From Ulota crispa (lineage: Eukaryota; Streptophyta; Bryopsida; Orthotrichales; Orthotrichaceae), in NCBI GenBank assembly GCA_963920765.1, contig OY987246.1, positions 1,738,501-1,802,500 on the forward strand: DNA of 64,000 bases, read 5' to 3'. How positions within the stretch are numbered: position 1 is the stretch's first letter; each line of letters opens with the position of its first letter. Shown here piece after piece: positions 37,286 to 48,132 of the stretch. The notes below the pieces were generated by a model. That model worked only from the letters and a program-made list of their open reading frames with translations. It searched no databases and was not told where the DNA came from. The position numbers were made by a program, and so were the translations under genes.

Positions 37286-40200
37286 TATTTATACATATAT
37301 ATTTATACATATATATTTATTGAAGTGTTCATAAACACATAAACCTAAAACTAACCCTCAATCGTACGGCTCTCATTTTCAGACCCTCATGTACACTTTT
37401 GGCAAAGAATCTTTAGAGGATTGCTTTCTAGGCAAACGTTACAAATAGATGCAATAGCCTCATCTGCCCATAAGTTTTGCGTTTACAAAAAGTATTACTA
37501 TTAGAGCATCCAATGCAGGCCGCTAGATGCCCCGTTATAGTACAGGTTCATCCCACTTTTGTTCATCCCGAGGAACTCAAAACATCCTCACTGTATCCAC
37601 CGGGTAGACATGTGATGAACTAAAGATCCATCTTGTTTTGAATGTCACAAGAGATTTCATCAAAATATGTAATTAAAAATATGTAATTAAGTAGAATCCA
37701 TGTAAACTTAGTCTTGGAGGGTGACTTGAAGGGCAAGCTATCTATACTACTAAGCTCCCTACCTTTAATCAAAACCTTTTAGAACTTTGGGGTAGGTTGT
37801 AAGAATAAAGAACAACTCTTAGCTGCGCCCCCCACAGTAGCCATGTACGTCTAGCTTACGCAAAACACGTGCCCGTTTTATAGTATTTGCTAAACGTGAC
37901 AGTGACTTGAACAACTCCTGCAAAGGGTTGCTTCTCATCCATTTTGGTGTATGTCAGGGCGTTTTACAGGGCTACATTGGGAACGCTCTTGTACTGTTGA
38001 TATGCCGGAATTGTAAATTACTCAATCGGAATAATACAAAAGCAACACTTGCTATTATCCATGAACAAACAACGATTGAACAAGAGGAGTCTCACCTGGA
38101 GTAACAAGGGCAGCAAATCCAGACTTGGAAAGGAACGTATCAACGACATCTCCTCCTTCATTCTGTACACTAGTGGCCTCACCGAGAGTTTGTTTAAACA
38201 TGTTAGTCATTTCCTTATCTCCAAGGTTTAAGCCCTGGGTAAATGCCTGCAAAAGCAAAATCCGATACCGCAACAATTTAAAAAATGTTGTAAATGGAAA
38301 CCAAAAATGGTGGAGGTTTTCAGTAGAAAAGCGCTATTTTGTGAGCATAAATCGGTGAGCCATGAGTGGTGAGCCAAGATTTTGTGAGCAGGAACCGATT
38401 CCAAGCTCAAAATCAATGGAAAAACTAAAATAACAAGAAGTTTTCCAAGCGATGAAAGTTTAAAATGCATAATTATAGGATCCTATGTACACAATTATAA
38501 GTGAAATTTAGTGTTTTGACAAAAAAAATCCAAGCTCATGGCTCACAGATCCTCGCTCATGGTATAACATTCTCCATTTTGAGTTATAAAAGCCATACTT
38601 ACTTGCAAAGCTTTGTGCAGTCGAGCTATGCTTAGAGACGGTCCCGGTGTTAGACAAGCAGCCAGTCTTGGTTCATGAGGAGTGCGTTCAAGCCGTGCAG
38701 GAATGGCCTCCATGGAATCTCTGATCCTCTCATCAAGAGGAACGCCAGGGAACGATGTCCATACACCCACAGTAAGAGACTCAGTTGGGAAGGAAGGAAG
38801 CCTTTTCTCGCTTGGCATTAACGGTAGGACCGCGTCCATTACAAATTTCAAATCGGCAACTGTTTTCTGCACACACAACACCGCAACAACATTCAACCAG
38901 ATATTCAAATTGCTACTGCCTGGTCACGCAAAACAGAAACAAAGAAAGAGAATGGACGATGCTAAAACCCTTAGAGTCATTCAGGGTTTAAAGCATCCGC
39001 ACTCTTACTTGCAATCACTAAACCTCCTCAAGTGTTTACATCTACTTTTGAAGAGCCCTCAAAAATCTATCCCCTACCCTTGCTCTTCAAGCATGCTTCA
39101 CAAATAGCCAATTGATCAATCATCAAGTGGAGCATAGAATAATCCTCACTAACTTAGGATGAATAATGATTTCAAGAGTCATTGCTTGACACGCTCAGGT
39201 TTGAGCGTCAAGAGAACAATTTGAGGGGCCTTGAGCACTTATCATCCACGTGTGTCAAACTCTGAGCATGTAATGGTGCAGATGCTCTTAGGATTATAAG
39301 ACTGAGGGTTTAGGTCACGTAATAACATGCAAACAGAAATTCAAATCTCTACTTGCCTAATCACGCAAAACAGAAGCAAAGAAAGACGATGTTAAAACCC
39401 TTAGAGTCGTTTAGGGTTTGGGTTATAGAGCACGTAGTTCCCTACAGTTGCACTTGAGCCAAGTGCACTTTGGGATGAAGTTATTTTGCACAAACAATTG
39501 AAACTTTTGAGCACATTTGAAGGATTTGGCGTGTTGAATGTTATTTTGACATCTAATATTGTTTTTGCCTTTGTAATCCATAATCCTCGAAAAGCATCTT
39601 GAAATGGTCGTTTTTGTTGTAGGTTCAACCCTATTGGCCAAGTGCATGATTCCAACACCAAGCGCAAAAGATTTCGAATTCAGTGGTTTAGGGTTTAGAG
39701 AGCAACGCATTTCTTCCAATACGCTCACTTGACATCCACTTATCAAAATTGGTTATAAGTATGACTTGACTAAAAACGTCTACAGTCAACGATCTTCAAA
39801 AATTTGGCTCCAGTAAGCTCTCTCTTGAGTGATCTCCCTCTGAAAGTACACTCCTGCATGTTAGTTAAAATGCTCCGAGTGACGCAAAATAATACCTCTA
39901 CTGCCATGGCCATGCTGGTGTGGAGATTGCTTGCTGGCCGAAGAAAGGGCAACTAAGGAGCTTTAGCATCCATACTACAAACCACAATTCTAAGGTTTAG
40001 GGTTAAGAGTGTCAGCACACTTACTGTAAGGATACCTGTGACCAGAACACGGCCAGTAACATGGGGTCCCTGAGTGGAAAAGGGAGGTATTATGCCATCA
40101 CCGCCTTCATACCCCATCCTTCCCCTTGATGCTCGCAGCGAGCTCACACCACAGAATGCTGCCTACACAACATGAGCTCACTCGTTGTTAAGGTATGGCC

Positions 40201-41722
40201 ACATGCAAATTGTACAAAAACATCCTGAGAAAAAGCCTAACTTGCCAAAACCAACACCTCACTCCTCAAAATCCATTCAGGTTTACAGTTTCAAAGATCT
40301 GAAGCAAAGGAGAGGAATATTTTATAGATAAAAACACCCAATTTGTTAGTTACACTAGAGAAAAACAAAGGGCTGTTGTGTTCCTCTACCGGAATACGCA
40401 AAGAGCCATTCCAGTCAGATCCCAGAGCAAAAGCTGCCATCCCTGCCGCTACAGCAGCTGCGGAGCCTGCATGAATGCTACCACAGATAACAATAAGTAG
40501 AAATTTTATGGTGGAGGAATTGAAAAGTTGAATGATTTTACTCAATCCTTGCTTTCCAGGAACATCTGAAAAATGGTCGAGGGGTTATTGTCGAGAGTGT
40601 TGAGAGAGAATATTCCCGAAGCTTAATACTAGAAAAGACCAAAGTGAGTTTCATGACAAACCTCCCGAACTGCCTCCAGCTGAGAGTTCTGGGTTGTATG
40701 GGTTGCAAGTTGGTCCATAGACTTCATTGAATGTTTGTACATCAAGCGAAAGCTGCATCAACCCAAACACCACCTCCCGGTCCCTTTTCTGTTAAGACTG
40801 CCACATAATTACCCCCCTGGAGGACCAAGAAGCCCAACTTCGGTATCATGTTTTTCTTACCTTAGCAGTTTTGAGTAGGTCATCTGGGGACCTTCTTTTA
40901 TCCAGTTTTGTGTAATTTTACCGAATTTGGTGATTTAGACCAAATTTGAACTAATAATTTGGTTTCGGGTTAGGCTCAAATTGAATTGGTCAACTTCAAA
41001 ATCAGCTTGAACAAAATGCTGGTGGGTGGAATCTACTCACGTAAGGAACGTTGGTCTTGCCGATTGGAATGGCTCCCAGTTGCCTCAGCAGCGCCACATG
41101 CTTGCAATCCTTGTCTGCTGGAGGATTTCCCACAAACTCAGGACCTCCACAGACCGTATGAAAGCCTTCAACATCCACGTTATCTGCCCAAAAAGAAACG
41201 ATATCAAACTCACTGCTCCCATCTCCGGAACCCTAAACCCTAAACCCTAATTTCAAGTTATACATACAACACATGTAGGAATGCCGTTTCAGAGAAGGAA
41301 GTCCACGTCATGCCATTCCAAGTCCTCGAAATGAGAAAAGCATTTGAAAACTCGACAAGAAATAAGGCAAGAGTGAGAGAATTAGCCGGATCGACACACC
41401 TTTGACTAGAAATGGGAGGCCTTCAAGAGCGCGGGGACTGGCCTGGTTATCAGGAAACGAGATTTCGGGAACGTATGCACACGATTCCACTACGGAGTTG
41501 ATCTCACCGTCGTGTTGCCAGATGCGCGACATGTAATGCTCCACCAGCTACCGACAGAGCACACAAAACCAAACAGAACAAAAAATTCGGTGAATTGGTC
41601 GAAAGCGGAAAGCTGATAACAACACAGAAAATTGGTCTCATGGCAGGTTTGGATTGAAGAGCACTGACCCCAGGAAAGGCAATTTGCTCCGTCAAGGGCC
41701 GCTTGTGCACCATGGCACTCAT
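35973..41722 (-). CDS. Amidase-signature family hydrolase, 11 exons
   Basis: Amidase-signature enzymes hydrolyse C-N amide bonds; the substrate here is not predictable. Exons in transcript order: 41722-41669, 41547-41400, 41183-41041, 40752-40662, 40466-40390, 40162-40036, 39933-39896, 38866-38603, 38246-38096, 36889-36714, 36065-35973. All borders are GT..AG and all phases fit. The total is 1362 nt, 453 residues. The catalytic Lys is K67 (PFLVKDN), the cis-Ser S143 (AGGSSGGSAA) and the nucleophile S167 (GSDWNGSLRIPAAFCG). The Ser-Ser spacing of 24 is that known for the family. The C-terminus GIQVVGRRQDDEELL is typical. The usual D-T-G-G-S is D-W-N-G-S here. It resembles bacterial-type amidases more than plant AMI1, GatA or FAAH by eye. 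No transit peptide is evident, so it is probably cytosolic. The start ATG is the only one in frame after a TGA. Intron 8 is mostly an L element. The 38-bp exon is the least certain. Confidence 0.9.
37240..37320. repeat. (TA)n microsatellite in amidase intron 9
   Basis: About 39 bp of pure TA followed by three copies of ATACATATATATTT-like units. It lies within the 1206-bp intron 36890-38095. Confidence 0.9.
38328..38575. mobile_element. Family L element L2 inside amidase intron 8
   Basis: It runs from GCGCTATTTTGTGAGCATAA to CATGGTATAACATTCTCC, about 248 bp of the 356-bp intron 38247-38602. Internal GGTGAGCCATGAGTGGTGAG and CTCATGGCTCACAGATCC are inverted. It is collinear with L3 in the transporter intron. 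Confidence 0.65.
38910..39422. repeat. Direct repeat pair in amidase intron 7
   Basis: About 80 bp at 38910-38990 recurs at 39345-39422. Shared pieces include TCACGCAAAACAGAA, CAAAGAAAGA and AAAACCCTTAGAGTC. The copies are about 430 bp apart. Both end with an AGGGTTT telomere-like motif. A local duplication is the simplest explanation. Confidence 0.6.
41229..41250. repeat. Interstitial telomere-like repeat
   Basis: Three tandem CCCTAAA units (plant-type TTTAGGG) lie in amidase intron 2. AAACCCTAATCG also occurs twice in tandem at 42557-42580, over the stop codon of the NusB gene. Confidence 0.8.
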
Positions 41723-42573
41723 TTCCGCAAATTCCCAAAACCTAGCAAATTTCTTTCACTCAATAACAGATGCTGCGAAATTTGTCACTCTAACCCAACA
41801 GGTACCTAAATACTAATAAATTCGTTAAAAGCCGTTGTTCACATCATCACCCACCCACCTGCAGCAAAACTAGAACAACAGACAATAAAATTCCGAGCAA
41901 TGCCGGATGCGTGCTTTGAGAACTCTGAGTTCGGAAACCGGGTACACGGGCTGGTACGCATCCGGGTAACAGACCGCTTAGGGTTTTAGCATTTTCGCTC
42001 CTTTCGGGAAATGGCCAACACAAGAACGAACTTTGCTCGAAATTTTAGGAACAAAATAGTGGGAAGATTTCAATGTAATTAGTGTTGCTTCCGCTCTTTG
42101 AACTTTGCCACTTCGTATGAAATCTTGCATATCAGGATTTGCGACATAATGAGAAAGAAAGACGAAAACATGTGCAACAGCTTAATACATGCCCGAACCG
42201 AATCACCTGCTTGCTGATTGCATGTGATGGTTTGGGGTTTGCCAAAAGATTTGATGAGAGCAATTGTCAGAACAGTTCAAGAGAGCTTTCAGCAGTTGGG
42301 GACGAAGAAAAGGGAATGTTTCATTGCATGCCCGTCAAATAATTCACCCTTCTATGAGTACAATAATTTTCTTGTAAAATCACAGTTGCATTAGTATGAT
42401 CGTTTTACCCTAACCCTAAAATATCATATTCTTCATGCTCAAGCGCTCACGATTTTCTGATCAGTGGACAGTGCCATTGCTGAAAATTCAAAGTCTCTTC
42501 CGAAATTTGCCAGTTGCAAGCAGGATTGTTACTAGTGATGAGGATCAGTGATCCTGAAACCCTAATCGAAACC

Positions 42574-43557
42574 CTAATCGGTGTATTCCTCTGCGAGGCC
42601 CAGAGACTCAGGTTGCAGGAGCTCCTTCACCAGCTCGCGCTCAAACTTCTCCGCGACGGAGACAGCCGGTGCCTTGCCCTGAATCTGTCTGCGCCGAATG
42701 TAGCTCCCCAGGCAGCCGTTGATGATTCTGGGAGCAGCCAAGTCGCAGAACCGCTTCGAGAGCTCGACAGTCTCGTTTACCACAACCCCAGGGGGGGTGT
42801 CCGAGGTCTCAATCTCGGCGAGCGCCATCTGCAGAATGCAGATCTGCAGAAGCGCGCCTTTCGGCTGCTGCTTCCACTTGGCGGGGATGATCTCCATGAG
42901 CACCCCTTCCTGCTGCAACCACCTCTCCGCGGTCTCCTTCACGAGGCTCCGCGCCATCCGAATCACGAAGCTGTTGTACACCAACGGCGGAGGGGCGGTC
43001 AGCACATACGCTTCTAACGACGCCTCGGCCTCCAGCGCTTCCTCCAGCGCCGTCGCCGTGGCTTCATCTTCCACGACGACGTTCTCCCCGACGTCGGCGC
43101 GGTGCTCATACCCCTCCAGCTGCGTCTTGTCGAACGAATGCGCCACCGCTCGCTGCTTCACCCTCTCGTCGAACACTTTGAGCGGGTGGACGCTTGACAC
43201 AAAAGCAGCGTACAGCACTGACATTGCAAGCTCTCGCGCTGCACGTGGCGTGCGTAGCCTGCCGAATTTGTCGAGCTTCGGGACGGGAATGCTGGGAGCG
43301 GGCTTGGGTGTGAACGGCCTCTTCGTCCTGGAGAATGCCTTCTTGGTGGGTCTCGAATTCGCTCGAGCGTTCTCGCCCACAATTTGCGCAGCAACCTCGG
43401 CTACGATTGACATTCCTCTTCGTGAGCACGCACAACACGGCGCGGTGGGCATCTTCAAGCGTTCCGAGAGGAATGAGGTTTTGAACTCGGTGTTGCCATT
43501 GTGCGTGGATCCCAAGCGTACCGCTATTGCCCCGTGGCTGGATTGGCGTAACGCCAT
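42574..43557 (-). CDS. NusB-domain protein, probably plastid-targeted
   Basis: Bacterial NusB is an RNA-binding transcription antitermination factor acting with NusE (S10) at boxA. Plant nuclear homologues are predicted to act in plastids. This uninterrupted frame of 327 codons starts at an ATG in the context GCCATGGC. Residues 1-100 are basic and rich in Ser, Ala and Arg, as in a transit peptide. The domain spans about 102-290. RTPRAARELAMSVLYAAF (102-119) is the NusB opening helix, IPAKWKQQPKGALLQICIL (224-242) the mid helix, and VVVNETVELSKRF...PRIINGCL (258-283) the signature end. An acidic insertion (158-182, mostly Glu/Ala) lies between helices. About 850 bp separate it from the downstream amidase start. 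GC content is higher than in the surroundings. Role and targeting are inferred from family and composition. Confidence 0.9.
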   Translation of the reverse strand: MALRQSSHGAIAVRLGSTHNGNTEFKTSFLSERLKMPTAPCCACSRRGMSIVAEVAAQIVGENARANSRPTKKAFSRTKRPFTPKPAPSIPVPKLDKFGRLRTPRAARELAMSVLYAAFVSSVHPLKVFDERVKQRAVAHSFDKTQLEGYEHRADVGENVVVEDEATATALEEALEAEASLEAYVLTAPPPLVYNSFVIRMARSLVKETAERWLQQEGVLMEIIPAKWKQQPKGALLQICILQMALAEIETSDTPPGVVVNETVELSKRFCDLAAPRIINGCLGSYIRRRQIQGKAPAVSVAEKFERELVKELLQPESLGLAEEYTD

Positions 43558-44025
43558 GGCTACCTCCCTCTCCGTTGCTAAAACCTCCTACAACTCATAT
43601 GGAGCTCTCTTCAAAAACTCGAAAGAGCTCACAGCAACTGTGAATTTGGGACAGAATCTCAACGCAGAATTACTAAGATGCTTCCACTAGGCATTCGTGA
43701 ATGTGGAGATTATTTCCAGCTAAGTTGGCGAATTCTCAAGGATGGCAAGAACTGGAACAACTTGCTTGCTTTGTTGGTCGTTTGCAACAAGATGGGCAGG
43801 GCGCTGCATCTGTGTGATCTCTTTTGAAATGTACGACTAACTCCGCAGAGAAGGAAACGAAGCAATAAGGACAGAATGGAAAGAAGGATTGGAGACCTAA
43901 TCCTAAAACCTCGACAAAAACCCAAAACCCTGCGTGCGAGGGGCGCTGGAAACATGTTCCAATTGTGCCGCTGCACTTCGGTAATGGAATGAACACGACT
44001 TGAGAATGCAAGCTTGCGAGGATAA

Positions 44026-44240
44026 GGTCCCATTCCAGGTCCTATCCCAGGTCCTACTGTAGGTCCTTTCCCAGGTCCTACTGTAGGTCCTTTCCCAGGT
44101 CCTACTGTAGGTCCTATCCCAGGTCCCACAGTAGGTCCTATCCCAGATCCCATTTCAGATTCTATCCCAGGTCCTCGTTCCATCACTTCCATGTCATATC
44201 CCAGGTCTCATTCCAGGTCCTCTCCCAGGTCCCATTCTAG
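44026..44240. repeat. 24-bp minisatellite upstream of the NusB gene
   Basis: Repeats of CCCAGGTCCTACTGTAGGTC plus CTTT or CTAT, built from a 12-bp half unit (CCCAGGTCCTAT), cover about 215 bp. They lie 470 bp upstream of the NusB start codon, possibly in its 5' region. On the minus strand they read as an open Gly-Pro-rich frame, which I regard as incidental. Confidence 0.8.
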
Positions 44241-44351
44241 GGGTTTTAGTCCAGAGTGAGCAATGGTTTATGTTTTCTGTTAACGAAGACTTCTAAGTTC
44301 TATCCACATATGAATGAACTTGGTGGATGAATGAAATCAGGCAGGTGGTGC

Positions 44352-45097
44352 TTAACCCCTGAGCGCCCAGGCAGTATTCACCAGGGTTTTTGGAGACCAA
44401 CAACTTTGATGCATCGTACCTCGGTCAATCAGATGATTCACAAAAAGTGACCATTGAAAATAGTGGAACACCTACTTAGAAAATAGCTTGCAAATTTGGG
44501 GACAATTCACTGCAGGAGATGGGCGATTATAACATTTGATCAAACAACATGTGATGGCGAAATCTCATTTTTTGGCAGGTAGTTTTTATTCAATGATTTT
44601 TGCAAAATTTTATAAGCCCTTGATTTATCTAAAAAAAATTGAGTGGCAAGATTAGATGTGAATGAACACATTTGCAAATTATTGAAGATTGCACTTCTTT
44701 TTATGTCAAGTTTTTAGGGCTTCAAAGTGCTATTGCACGGAAAACAATGACCAACATAATTGGTGATGTTTGCCATAATAAGGGTCTAGAACATGCTTGA
44801 ACCCTTGCCAACATCTTTCCCGCTACCACAAAGCACACACAAGGAAGCTTGCAAGGGATATTGATCGGTTGCATCCTGTACTTGCCACCACGCCCCGTAT
44901 GGTGTTTTACTCAATCAAATCTCTTGCAACACTTGTACAATAGTTGACTTTCCTCGCCAATACTACATTGACATGAACAACTTGAATACCTTCATAATTG
45001 TAGTTTATAGCAAGTGCAAAAAATTAGATTTGGTTTCTCAAAATAGCATTTTAAATCCCAGCGACGAGATCCCGTTGCTGGGGCGCTTAGGGGTTAA
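44352..45097. mobile_element. TTAA element T (H-type termini)
   Basis: TTAA-CCCCTGAGCGCCCAGG to GGGGCGCTTAGGGG-TTAA at 45094-45097; 746 bp. Termini as in H1 and H2, but the interior is three times longer and GC-richer. H1 and H2 could be deletion derivatives of such a parent; unproven. Confidence 0.65.
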
Positions 45098-45100
45098 CTC

Positions 45101-45510
45101 TTGATCCCTAAATGCTTGATGCTTTTTTGAGCTTTTAGGAGTTTGCTCTAAATTGAACAAAAACTCAACATTTTGATAAGTTGTATCAGTTTTTTAAAAT
45201 TGTGATTGAACAAATTCAAACTAGATATGTTAGAGATCACATAAGCAAAGAAAACATAACAATATCACTTATGGATTGAAAGATTATGATGTTTGATCAT
45301 GAGGGTGTTAAAAATGAGAAATGACTTGAAGTCTTTCAATCCTCTTTTCACATGTCAAATCGAAAAAATTGGCAACTTTTCAAAATCCTTTCTACAATTT
45401 TTTAAAAATGAATTTTGTAGTGTAAATTTTTCTCTAAAATCTAGTATTTTGAGTCTCATTTCCAAGAGCTCTCTATTACAAAAATCAAGATTGCAATGGA
45501 TACTTTTGTA
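45101..45510 (-). mobile_element. Truncated B element B8
   Basis: It starts TTGA-TCCCTAAATGCTTGATGC, four bases after element T. It runs collinear with B4 (GCTTTTAGGAGTTTGCT and ATGGATTGAAAGATTAT) and fades near 45510. No closing terminus. Confidence 0.55.
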
Positions 45511-45688
45511 TGACATTCTTGAGGGTGAGCTGCCTCAACACAAGTGATCCCAAATATGATTTTCACTTTTAGCTCAAGTGGCTATAAACACTACTAAAAA
45601 GTTCAAAATTTTAAATTTGACACTACAAAGTAAAAAAAAAAATAACTGCATAAATTTCTTGATAACAATCCTCCAAAATGTAGACAGT

Positions 45689-45767
45689 TTAACCCCTAAA
45701 TGCCAGAGGCACCAAATTTTACTGATTTTTACACTTGAATTTGGTGCTTTAGGCATTTAGGGGTTAA
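45689..45767. mobile_element. 79-bp minimal B-type TTAA element
   Basis: TTAA-CCCCTAAATGCC then AGAGGCACCAAATTTT on the left. The right end reverse-complements to TTAA-CCCCTAAATGCC then TAAAGCACCAAATTCAAG. It is almost entirely the two B termini joined, with both TTAA flanks intact. Confidence 0.75.
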
Positions 45768-46733
45768 TGATTGCTGCTCTACATCTTTGGACCAAAGGAA
45801 ACCAAATTCTCTTTGTGCACAATCTTGACGTGTGTTTGGTGTGTTAGGTGGGAGGTACCAAAAGTTACAAGAAGGCAGGCGATGGGCTTTCATTAGGGGG
45901 CTTCAAACATGAAATCTGGCCCTTGAACTTCTCACCTCACAAGATCTCTAGCACCAGTGAATTGTTTTTGTTCCCTCGCATGCGCAAAGTTTGAGACACC
46001 CGTGAGTTTGTGGAAATTTTTACGAGAGAAGTTTCGGGGTTTGAAGACGCGCTTGAATGAGCTGTGAGAAGCCTCAAAGATGAATTTCTGAAGTTCACAC
46101 CTCACGTGAATCACATTAAGAGTGAAGTCCGGAAGTGAGTCACAGCGAGATTCATGAGTGAATTCATGGAGGTGAATCATAACGTGAGTCACCTCAAAAC
46201 GTTGATGTTTGAAGCCCGTATTGAGTGACTTTCTGTAGCGAATGGTGAACTGTTCTGAGTTATGCTTTTTGATTGTCATCCTCGTCCTCCAACAATACAG
46301 CCCCTAGACCCCTTTTTAAAACCAAGTTAACCCCCAAGAGTGTAGGGGTAACTTCAAGGCAAAATAAATTATGGCCCATGAGGAGTCGAATTTTCTTGTA
46401 CTTTACCCGTTTCACAAAGCTTCAACAGTGGGCATTTGAAATCATTCATTGTCCACACATTTGATAATGGCATTATGGTCTCTTTGACCTCTTCTTGACG
46501 GTGCCATTCAAATTTTAAACAATTAATGAATGTAAAGAAGTTTTATGCATTTAAAACTTGATCTTTTCATCCATTCATGCGCTACTTGATTCTTGTGTTA
46601 GTTTTTGAGCGTTATAACTTGGTGCAAATCTCCAAAGCAATCTTTGCAATTCTTCTACATTCCAATGAGTACGAGTTTGATACACCTTAACAACCAAATT
46701 TCTCAAATCAAAATTTGACCCTTTAAAAAAACT
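45768..46733. other. Intergenic stretch, no gene recognised
   Basis: A minus-strand frame of 115 codons at 45932-46279 is His-, Phe- and Arg-rich with no recognisable domain. The region repeats GTGAGTCAC/GTGAATCA phrases at 46100-46190. Confidence 0.4.
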
Positions 46734-47376
46734 TTAACCCCTAAATGCCTGCGGCACCAAATTTTGGTGTTTGCAATACTCTAAAGTCCAATAAACCCAT
46801 CTAATTTACTGTTTTTGGTAATTTACATTTTGGACTTATTTTTTGTGAAGTCTAGTTTTATGATCAAAAAATTTGATTTTGAAGATGATCAATTATGAGT
46901 TTTTTATTCAAGCTTTTGTGCAAGGATCTTGACTTTCTCTAGTGTTGAGAGCTCCTGTAAATGAGCCTCAAATACACTAGATCTTGGAGAAAAATTTACA
47001 TAAAAAATTCATTTGAAAAATTTGTAGAAAAGATTTTGAAAAGCTATAAAGTGATTGGGGTTATGTATGTTATTTCCTTTAACCTTATATTTTTTTGATG
47101 GTCATTTTTTTAGATTCAACATGTGAAAAGAGGATTCAAAGGCTTCAAGTCATTTTTGTATTTTTAACACCCTCATGATCAAACATTATAATCTTTCAAT
47201 CCATTAGTGGTATTGTTGTATTTTCTTTTGTTGTGTGACCTCTAACATATCTAGTTTGAATTTGTACAATTACAATTCAAAAGAACTTGATACAGCTTAT
47301 TAAAATGTTGCCTTTTTGTTCAATTTGAAGCAAATTCCTAAAATCCCTACAAAAGCCTTAGGCATTTAGGGGTTAA
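46734..47376 (+). mobile_element. TTAA element B9
   Basis: TTAA-CCCCTAAATGCCTGCGGC to GCCTTAGGCATTTAGGGG-TTAA; 643 bp. The left subterminal palindrome is CACCAAATTTTGGTG. It lies 45 bp before F2. Confidence 0.75.
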
Positions 47377-47423
47377 AATGCTTTGGAAAGGAATTATTGT
47401 GAAAACATCTTCAAAAAGTGCTA

Positions 47424-48130
47424 AGGTAGGAAGCTCGTAAACCAACCATCTAAGGGAAATATGACGTCTGTACAAAAAGTCAAGCTAGATTAGCAACGTA
47501 GAATTATTTTTGGTGGAAAGTCAAAGAAGAAATAGTTCTATGTCTATTTAAATTGTATTTTTGGTGGAAAATCAAAGAAGAAATAGTTCTATGTCTATTT
47601 AAATTGTATTTTTGGTAGAAAGTCAAAGAAGAAATAGTTCTATGTCTATTTAAATTGTATTTTTTTGAGTTGGTATGAATTAACTACAATTTATCAAAGC
47701 AAAAGGTGCATAGGTAGCTATTCTTGATCATAGGCTATAACATTCATGATTCAAAGGAGGGTTGTAAATGAAGCACATGAGTCCAAAAAGCAACCATTAC
47801 AAAACTAAAACCACTCAACTTAGTCCTTTAAAGCGTGCAAGCACCCATTCCACATTCCAATGCTAAAGTTATGATTGAAAACAATTATTTATTTATTTTA
47901 GAATTACATATGTTTATTTTTGTTGAAAGACAAAAATAACAACACAGTTATGACCAGTAAGCACACTTTGTGATAGCTCATATCACTCTCTTGAATTCCT
48001 AAAATTATGCATGCACAAGTGCAATTTCTGAATAGAGAAAATATCATACATTTAGAAGGCTTGGTGCACCATTCAGTGACCTCTATATGAACGGTTCAAA
48101 ATGTCCAAACGTAATTAGAGCCTCCTACCT
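47424..48130. mobile_element. TA-flanked element F2 with internal triplication
   Basis: TA then AGGTAGGAAGCTCGTAAACC on the left; GAGCCTCCTACCT then TA on the right; 707 bp. At 47507-47663 a 51-bp unit (TGGTGGAAAGTCAAAGAAG...) is repeated three times. F1 has one unit. Confidence 0.75.
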
Positions 48131-48132
48131 TA

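Noticed and set aside
37240..37320. CRISPR-like or regulatory tandem array
   Set aside because: Simple TA microsatellite. No direct-repeat/spacer structure exists anywhere in the window, and the DNA is eukaryotic.
39423..39746. Overlapping minus-strand frames of 88-107 codons in amidase intron 7
   Set aside because: Including them would break the phased exon chain and the amidase alignment; no homology.
42719..43690. 323-codon plus-strand open frame
   Set aside because: It is antisense to the NusB-domain gene, whose minus-strand product has clear family motifs. The plus frame is Ser/Thr/Ala-rich with no homology, an effect of the GC-rich codons opposite.
43710..44192. 160-codon minus-strand frame with Gly-Pro-Thr-Val repeats
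   Set aside because: The repeats come from the 24-bp minisatellite, the remainder matches nothing, and no splice or domain evidence supports it.
45932..46279. 115-codon minus-strand frame
   Set aside because: No recognisable domain, no splice context, odd composition; treated as chance.
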